Shown: positions 57,022-64,000 of the stretch, piece by piece | How positions within the stretch are numbered: the first letter of the stretch is position 1 | Layout of the letters: each line of letters opens with the position of its first letter | Source of the DNA: Jackrogersella multiformis | Lineage: Eukaryota; Ascomycota; Sordariomycetes; Xylariales; Hypoxylaceae | NCBI GenBank assembly: GCA_902806575.1 | Contig: CADCXD010000009.1 | Coordinates: forward strand, 1 to 64,000 | Length of the DNA: 64,000 nt | Reading direction: 5' to 3' | Made by a program: the position numbers and the translations under genes | The notes under the pieces: generated by a model | Told to the model about the DNA's origin: nothing | The model's database searches: none | Seen by the model: only the letters and a program-made list of their open reading frames with translations

Positions 57022-59694
57022 TTTGGGCTGGAGTGTATTATGAATTGACTGTGGTTGGAATAGGTAGGTATTAGTTGGTGATTAGGTAGAATAGGTTAGG
57101 TAGTTGGTTATTAGAATAGTCTGATGTAGAACTGAAAATGATTGAATATTCGAGAAGGAACATCGAATATATATACCACCTGCTACGTCACTCGAACTCG
57201 TGAGCGGTCACTTATGTCAATACGAGGCGAAGAATACGAAGTATCCAAACGGTTCTTGGCGATGCTCCATTGTAGGCCAATTCACGATATACCCGATTGG
57301 CTCAGCCCTGGTGCATTTCAAGCGGCCCTCCCAGTTATGGAGCCGGGCATGTTGAAGATGATCGACATTTATATTGCCGGCGCATGAACCCACAATCACC
57401 TTGAAATTACATAATATGTTCGTGTTTGGTTACCGTTTAATCCTCTTCCCCGCCGGCTTGTCAGAACTTTAGATTCACCTTAACCTCTCATCTACTATGG
57501 AGACCTCGATGCATGAATGGTATTCCTAGTGTAGTGTACCCTTAGCTAGTCAAAGTTTACACAGGCTCTGCTATGTTAATTTGATATTATATTGGTATTA
57601 TATGGATGTTGTATTTCTTAAATTTACTTACTTAGGTACCTACCTGGTAGGTTAATAGTGATTCGGGACCGTCAAGTTTGAGATTACGTCATAAACAAAC
57701 CCCTTAAGCATAAAACTAGATAGACTAGATGGACCAGATGGACTAACCTACCCGTCTAGGACCCAATATAGTAAAAGTAATATAGTTGACAACAAAAGGG
57801 CGATTACCTCTCAATGTAATAGGCTATTACTTAGTCTGGTGAACTGTAATTGTTTAAGGAACGGTGTAACTTAAGTTAGTTAAAGGAAACAATCGTAAAC
57901 TCCATATTTCTATCCATACATACTGGCAAATTACTTCAGGTCAATGCTTTAAGTATTAAGAGATCCAGGTTTATAATGATAAAATATGGCTATATTAAGA
58001 AGTAACTAACTACCTAGTTTGATTGCTATGAATAAAAAATGTAGAGTCGATAAAGTAGACTTTCAAAACTTGAGAGGACTTAGCTTAGCTATCTTTCATC
58101 AGGTTAATATGTGATGGTATAACTACCTTTAAAAGCGGAGGACTGTCGTGCTCGAGCTTTTTACCTAACATACCTACTAAGAACCACCTCTAACGTGACG
58201 TCTCTTAATCTTAGTTGTACATCCTGTAAATGCTATGGCATGTTAATATATAGAATACTTCTAAGTTTAATAAATGTGTTAAAATGACTAGGTTCTTATG
58301 TAGTCTCCCTGATTCGCTCCTAGGCGAAGGCAACATATTATGATATGCCTTAAATGACTCAGCCACAACCTCATGAAACAGCGGAGCTACGAATATCACT
58401 CGTTATATATAATAAAGGCTACCTTTAACATAAGCCGCGGCATATCACTGCCAAATATATAAGCTCTATTTATGGTAAGACGGTTGTATTAAAGCTAAAG
58501 ATGCTAAGGCGGACGGTAGTATTGTAGATCTAATGCAATGCAACGTACCAAATGTAAGATTTTTCAGCTGACCTACTGTAACCTTAAACTCGATAACTGT
58601 CAATAAATTTTATTTCCATCTTCTCAGTTTCTTTAAGAAACTTAACCTACATGTCAGCTATTACTTTGTTGAATCATTGTGGGATGGACTCATCAGGTAA
58701 AGCGAGCTCATAAACAGCGCTAAAAGGGTATCACACTTACTGACGATATATACGGCGAGCTCCAAAGTGATCTAGGTATTAACTTGACAGGTAGATTTGT
58801 GTATATGTGTGTGTAGAAAGGTAACTATTCACAAGAGACTAGCGGCGAGCCTATATGATTGCGACTCGGCTTAACATAAGCCGTGATAAAAGACATTATC
58901 AATTGTATCAATAATCTGCAATATAGGCGACAAGTTTAATATTTTAATGGAGGCTAAAGCTAGGGCCTCATCAAGGCATGACAGAGGCGGGTCGCCCGTG
59001 TTCAATCCTTTCCGACATATTTCATTTGAATCCCCTCAACATAGGTTGTATCACCTCGAGCATGGAGTGGCCAATGGCATGAATTTGACTGACACAGCAC
59101 TAGAAAATACGAGAAAATATGGTGCCTCCTGAATCGAAATTGAGGATCATAATACCTGAATCCACAGGATCGTTACAAAGGCGGTATTCAGGCCAAGAGA
59201 CAACAGCCAGCCAAGTCAGCAACAGAGAGGTTGGACAAAACCAAGAGGAAGAAACAGAGTCTATTTCGCTATTTTGAACTAAAATAACTATTCACTTTAC
59301 GCAATCAGCTCTAGAGAATATTTCTAAGTGCCTAGATCAAGTTATTCTTACTCTGTGTCTCTGCGGGCACCGTCCTTCATGAGGCACTAGGGGATCACGT
59401 TGCATGCAACTTGTGCAATCAACATCGTTGCTGGGTGGTCTTCTGTCGGCTAGCACTAGGTGAACATCGAGTCTTCAAAGGCAGTAGTGGATTGAGCATA
59501 TCATGTGGTGGTAATACACAAATGTGCCATACTTTATTTAACCTACTCGTCGTTCCTCCTGATTATGGTTTACGCAAGTTACCTCCCTAGTATTATATCA
59601 GTTAAAAACTGGTTTCGAGGACGAAGGTATATCAAGCCTCCTTCAACATATCTCCTAGAGAATATATGCTAATCGTATCGCCCTAAATACAAGC
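57022..59694. other. Gene-poor AT-rich DNA
   Basis: 2.7 kb with no supported gene and stops in all frames. The first 150 bp are the PhiA-like gene promoter, with GGTAGG/TTAGGT repeats. The remainder is AT-rich with many TA steps but still contains CA and TG, so any RIP-like change is much milder than at the left end. ORFs at 57142-57387 and 58947-59132 are unrecognised. Confidence 0.5.
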
Positions 59695-60130
59695 TTGGAA
59701 TTGGATCTACTACTCGATTTCTGGGTTGCACAGGTCGCTTTCGTCTGCTTCTCGGCGCTTCGAACGGTTTGCATCGACTTTTCTATGGTATCATTAATGC
59801 GCTGGGCACAGGAGGGGGCATCTCGAAGACCTTTATCGACCTCATCATATAAACTACAGATTTACTACCATCATATGCTATTAATAAATAGATAAACCTC
59901 GCAACTGTCAAATGTCTACAGACGGCCATATTCGTTAATATGCCGCTAGCTATTCTTGTTGGATGGGGCTTAAGGGTTAATGATAAGCCACTTATATTCA
60001 ATGGGTTCGAGGCAATATTCCTACTTATACTTAGTTATACCTACCTAGCTAGCTAATGATATTTTAAGATTGAAGGTGTTTTGCTAGGTATTGCTCTGGT
60101 TGCTATTATCGCTACCCTTTTTATCACTTA
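59695..60130 (+). pseudogene. Decayed CAX-type Ca2+/H+ exchanger fragment
   Basis: Broken plus-strand segments match the C-terminal half of vacuolar Ca2+/H+ antiporters. From about 59764, TVCIDF in one frame continues after a frame change as INALGTGGGISKTFIDLII, resembling the SINAL..GGISKTFIGLIILP region. This ends in a stop near 59850. A degenerate gap follows, then ATVKCLQTAIFVNMPLAILV and GWGLRV...LIFNGFEAIFLLIL (59904-60055), resembling VGSSLQTALFV...GW...FE. The last helix appears as IEGVLLGIALVAIIATLF (60070-60130). There are several stops and frame changes and a missing GNAAEH-type motif. No N-terminal half was found upstream. Such exchangers load Ca2+ into the vacuole; this copy cannot encode one. 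Confidence 0.65.
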
Positions 60131-60750
60131 ATACATTGAGAAGGAAATATTACATCGCTACCTAACATATATAATAACTATAAAACGTATTACTATTTCA
60201 GAGAAATCAAATAAAAAACACACTATATTTAATCTAGTTAGACTACCACGCTAAAATAATGTTTGAAACTGTAGAAGGCATTAAGACTCAAGGCCAACCC
60301 GAAAGGAATCCCCACAGTTGGTAATTAATGTGATCCATGGAGAAGTATTAAAGGCTATTATTATCGACTAAGTGACAACGACTGGAACCCCCCAGACTTA
60401 GGCCATACGGACCTAGAACCGAGCCGTTCCGTTGCAGAGAAAGGAAAGCAAGACTTCGAAAACGTGGATGTATCGTTGCACGACGAGAATATGGATGATT
60501 CCGGTCTTTCTAGTGAGGAGCTGACCGCTACAGTGCATTATTCCACTTCTATCGGTAAACTAATGCGTTAGTCCCTAATAAAAGTGGCAACAGGGTGCAA
60601 AGGGCGAAATAAACACATTGTGCTGCCACGATTTGAGAGTCATGTACCCCTTTTTACTTAGCTGCGTAGGTGAAGCGAGGGAACGTAGCCATCTCCGCCC
60701 TTTTCTTCTTTTCCGTACGTCATCAGATTTATCTTGTTGTCGAAGATAAC
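60131..60750. other. Intergenic with unassigned ORF remnant
   Basis: A plus-strand open stretch at about 60365-60570 reads as a hydrophilic, acidic peptide (SDNDWNPPDLGHTDLEPSR onward) ending in a stop, but has no start and no family I recognise. It may be another relic. The right end is the 3' flank of the transporter gene. Confidence 0.35.
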
Positions 60751-62433
60751 TTATTCATCTCGAACTGTCCCCTCGACGAGAGTTACTACACCTTTGCTAT
60801 CCACTTCCATTCCGCTCTTCCTTGCTAGTGTACTTTCGATACCAAAGAGGGCAGACATCTCCTCGAGTGTCTTGCCCTTCGTTTCCACTATCATTGTTAG
60901 AATTATCTCTACCATAAGGCTATCTACCTGCTTACCCATTGCGTATCGTACGAATATGAATGCTACCACGCAGATGCATGAGTATATGATGTACAGACCC
61001 CAGCCGATGGCTGTCGCTATTGGAGGGCTTGCTTGAGCGATCACGTAGCAGCTAAGCCATAAACTCGCTGTCGAGAGGGCATTGCCCTTTGCCCTGTACA
61101 CAGCGGGGAATATTTCCGTAGCGTAGGTCCAGCTTCCGACGCCCCAGCTTATGTTAAAGAATACGTAGAACAGATACGGAAAAGCAACGATGGCATAGTT
61201 TCTGTTGTCGTTGGGATTCTTCTCGGCGTGCCACTGCAAAACGGTTATACCTATCATCGCGCAGCACATCCCAACAAGGCCTATCTGGAGCCAGGTCTTA
61301 CGCCCAAGACGGTCGAAGAAGAAGATGGGAAACCAGGCGAAGACGAATAGAACGATGCCGACCCCCCCGGTGGCGAGATTCGCAGTCTTCGAATCAGTAA
61401 TCCCGCCACGCTCGAAAAGCGATGGCTGACAATGTTTTAGTATTATCCGCCAAGGGGTACTAATGGAATGAGGGACCTACAGTGTAGTACAGGATAGAAT
61501 TAGTTCCGGTGATCTGTTGAAAGGATTGCACGCCCATCGCAAGCATGGTAACCCGTAATACAGGTGATCTGAACATGTCGCTCCACCCCGCTGTAGTTGC
61601 GGCTTTCTCAAAGGCGACCTCTTCGGCTATCGCGGCCATTTGCAGGTCGGCGGCCTCATCACCGTGAAGTCGAGCGAGAACTTCACGAGCGCATTGCTGT
61701 CTATCCTGCTGGACTAGCCATCGGGGACTAGGAGGAACCCAGAACCAACACCCGATAGCTAGGACGACTGCCGGCACAAGCTGGATGGCGAGGGGGATAC
61801 GCCACCAATCAAATGTCTCCAGAAAGTTGAACCCGTAGTTCAACCAGAAAGCAATTAGCTCGCCGAAGCAGAGGATCATTTGTTCTATTCCGATGATACG
61901 ACCTCTCAGCTTTGCTGGTGCGATCTCGGATACGTATAACGGGACGCCACCGGCGCAGGTTCCAACACCGTATCCCAAAATGACACGTCCTATTGTGATA
62001 GAGGCGACGTTATACGATGCCGATTGTGGAACAGCACCAACGACGAAGACCGCGCAAGCAATCGATAATGTCCGTTCACGACCGCAGCTGTCGGCAAGAA
62101 ACCCTATAGACATTGCGCCAATTAAGCACCCAATATCGTATAATGACACTACTGCTCCGGTTACCCAGCTGTTGGCCGGATTCATGAGAGAGATCCATCT
62201 AGCATCTGCCACGATGACTCCCATTACTCCTTGGTCTATGCGATGTCGTTACTAGCTCGTTCTCAACTTGGGTGTATATACCTGTATGTGTAGCTAAGCT
62301 TACCATACCCGAAGAGCAAAGCGCCAATCGAAACGAAGGCAGTGAGGAGGTAGACATAGCGAAGGTTTGCAGGACGTCTTTCGGTTTCATGAACCGTCGG
62401 ACGGATGAGTCTTGTTTGCTTTATGCTAAACAT
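60751..62433 (-). CDS. MFS sugar/quinate-type transporter
   Basis: Four exons (62433-62304, 62235-61481, 61425-60936, 60887-60751) give 503 residues, the usual length for fungal sugar porters with 12 transmembrane helices. Signatures: LLFGYDQGVMGVIVAD in helix 1, GFLADSCGRERTLSIA (loop 2-3), PLYVSEIAPAKLRGRIIG, the central PPSPRWLV (a PESPRWL variant), QQITGTNSILYYTPSLF at the substrate site, FFFDRLGRKTWL and the terminal VETKGKTLEEMSALFG. It imports a sugar, polyol or quinate-like compound by proton symport; the exact substrate cannot be read. The last intron is 48 bp, in frame and stop-free; removing it restores YAMVETKGKTLEEM. The gene is divergent from the dioxygenase-family gene. Confidence 0.92.
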
Positions 62434-63098
62434 GTTTATGCCTAGGCCTAGATAAGCAAGCCAATCAATAAAAGAAAAAAAAATATTAAAAGCAAATCGA
62501 GAATAGCTCCCTACCTAGGTACCTACGTTACTACAAATGAGGTCAAACTGCCTACCTAGGTAGGTATCTAATCCAGATATCCCCAGATCCCACGAGAATA
62601 ACGATGAGTGGAAAGTAGGATTCCCCACGGGGAGTTTATGGGGTGAGAATGGAGAAGTGCAGATCAAATGAATGGTGTGTTGATTGTGTGACGATGCATG
62701 TCTTACACCCCGATCTCGCTAAGATCGTCGTCGAGGTGAAGTTTTCGCTGTATTGAAGTACCAAAACTCGAATCGTGACCTTGGAATCTAAAGCTGGCCG
62801 TAATGACCAATTGCAAACCTTCAGTGTTGCCGACAACGGCAGGATAGGCTCGAGATGACTTGCTAAAAATCTCCGACTTGCTTACCTGATATGGGTAACC
62901 GATGGCGATACTATGGGTGCGGAGTACCAATCCCGCAAATCTTGTTCATAATAACTCCCCATCCATCCACTGTCTTGTCTCTAGTAACAGAACTTCTGTT
63001 ACAGAGGTTGATTTCACATTAAGATATCCGTGGATATAACGAAGCGGACACGTAAAATATTCTGCAGCTATACCAGTTTCACGTCTATATCACGAACT
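62434..63098. promoter_or_regulatory. Shared divergent promoter of transporter and dioxygenase genes
   Basis: 665 bp between outward-pointing start codons, with TACCTAGGTA-type sites at 62511-62528 and 62550-62570. Short antisense ORFs here (62636-62930) have no features. The arrangement suggests possible co-regulation. Confidence 0.5.
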
Positions 63099-64000
63099 AT
63101 GCCACATGCTACAGTATCGCCTCTCTCAATACCTTTGTTTGTCAACGATGGGTTGCTTAGCCCAGATCAAGTCGGCCCTCTCAAGGCTTCATCTCCATAC
63201 GAACCCTTAGATGACTTACGCCAGCGTTTCAAAAGGGATGGCTATCTTTTCCTAAAGGGCCTGCTCCCGCGCGACGATGTCCTCAAGGCCAGGGAGGAGT
63301 ATTTCACCCTTTTAGCGCCTAGTGGTGTGTTGGCGCCAGGATCACGCCCGGTCGATGGTATATTCGATGATAATAAAGACAAGCTAGACTTCCCTGGCAT
63401 GGTGAGTGGAATACACCGATACTCTCCCCAGGGGGTTAATACGTCATTGCTGACAAGAGATTATCAGTACGTGATCAGTTTAATCATCACCTAGGTATTT
63501 TAACGCACTTATCTGGCCTGCGTCGTGATATTACTTTGCATAATGTCATCTTCCCTGCCTACCGATTGCTGAGTTTCATTTATTCCGAGAGCGATGGTAT
63601 CTTCGCAGAATGTTAACATGAGACAGAGGCGCCGGCTCCACCGATGCGAATGGACGTCCTCGCGGTGGTCTTTTCGTTGACCTCGCATTAAAAGCTCATC
63701 GGGAGCCCTGGTACAAAGACGAGTTTTGTAAAAATTCGACGCTTTTCTCGTTTATTGCCAAGATTACTGGATGGGATGATAACACTCTCGGTCTCACGAG
63801 GTCATTGCTGAGAAATAATACACCCCACAACAAGGCAATTGGTGTGCACTATGACCAAATATTCCTCCGACACGGTGAAGACAGTAGCATTACTGCCTGG
63901 GTTCCCATGGGCGACATTGCCATAGACGGCGGTGGTCTAATGTATCTGGAAAATGGACACACCCTTGGCCAAGAGATAGAAAAAGGCTTCTATGATCGGG
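63099..64000 (+). CDS. Phytanoyl-CoA dioxygenase (PhyH) family protein, partial
   Basis: Two exons are visible (63099-63466 and 63627 to the window end), joined in phase 2. The product is cut off at the right edge after about 247 residues. The N-terminus has LRQRFKRDGYLFLKGLLPRD and DDVLKAREEYF, the usual opening of the family. Exon 2 carries FIAKITGWDD, LLRNNTPHNKAIGVHYDQIF and TAWVPMGDIAIDGGGLMYLE. The H-x-D of GVHYDQ supplies two Fe(II) ligands; the distal His and the 2-oxoglutarate Arg would lie beyond the window. Members are non-haem Fe(II)/2-oxoglutarate oxygenases of lipid or secondary metabolism. The 160-bp intron is longer than its neighbours and its acceptor is less certain; a further small exon cannot be excluded. 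Confidence 0.82.

Noticed and set aside
59695..59895. 66-codon ORF as a functional gene
   Set aside because: It is one frame of the decayed exchanger; the matching sequence continues in other frames after stops.
62199..62390. 63-codon minus-strand ORF opening MKPKDVLQTF
   Set aside because: Out of frame with the transporter; the correct frame from 62433 spells the conserved first helix and its GYDQGV motif across the intron.

Overview
This window looks like one end of a chromosome or contig from a filamentous ascomycete (Pezizomycotina, probably Sordariomycetes; no species can be named). Genes are short, with 0-6 small GT-AG introns. The proteins are typical of filamentous ascomycetes: PhiA, Rds1, a BIM1-like copper protein, Spt8, Doa1 and a GH17 glucanase of the BtgC type. 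Intergenic DNA is littered with the palindromic motif TACCTAGGTA. The left 2 kb carries an extreme RIP-like (repeat-induced point mutation) signature and begins with degenerate telomere-like repeats.

Layout. 1-2057: AT-rich, TG-free subtelomeric DNA bounded by telomere-like repeats. 2058-3823: no supported gene. 3824-8016: a cysteine-rich single-pass membrane protein (paralogue at 52.7 kb) and a nuclear-looking coiled-coil protein. 9773-14728: two divergent WD40 genes, STRAP-like and Doa1/PLAA. 15703-16564: BIM1-like secreted protein. 18462-21679: SRR1-like protein convergent with a PGAP4-like glycosyltransferase. 23134-29168: Ulp1-like protease, SAGA subunit Spt8, and the ferritin-like Rds1 protein. 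30627-33459: seven-exon GH92 mannosidase. 34999-39247: SF1 RNA helicase with NFX1-type zinc fingers (Hrr1/SAD-3-like) carrying one apparent frameshift. 40189-42875: NTF2/SnoaL-like protein and a SWIM-RING protein. 43338-44326: uncertain broken gene. 45188-47599: GH17 membrane glucanase. 50543-57021: small conserved orphan, second cysteine-rich membrane protein, small basic nuclear protein, PhiA-like cell wall protein. 57022-60750: gene-poor DNA holding a decayed CAX-type Ca2+/H+ exchanger. 60751-64000: MFS sugar/quinate-type transporter divergent from a phytanoyl-CoA dioxygenase-family gene that runs off the window.

Function as a whole. Most genes are housekeeping or regulatory: ubiquitin/Cdc48 (Doa1), SUMO-like protease, SAGA (Spt8), RNA silencing helicase, GPI-glycan processing (PGAP4-like). 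A second theme is wall and surface: GH17, GH92, PhiA, BIM1-like protein and two putative surface receptors or mucins. They do not form an obvious co-regulated cluster. The transporter/dioxygenase pair at the right edge could be the margin of a catabolic or secondary-metabolite cluster.

Exon boundaries were placed by hand using GT-AG rules, frame continuity and remembered family patterns. In every spliced gene except the helicase the summed exon length is a multiple of three. No similarity search was run.
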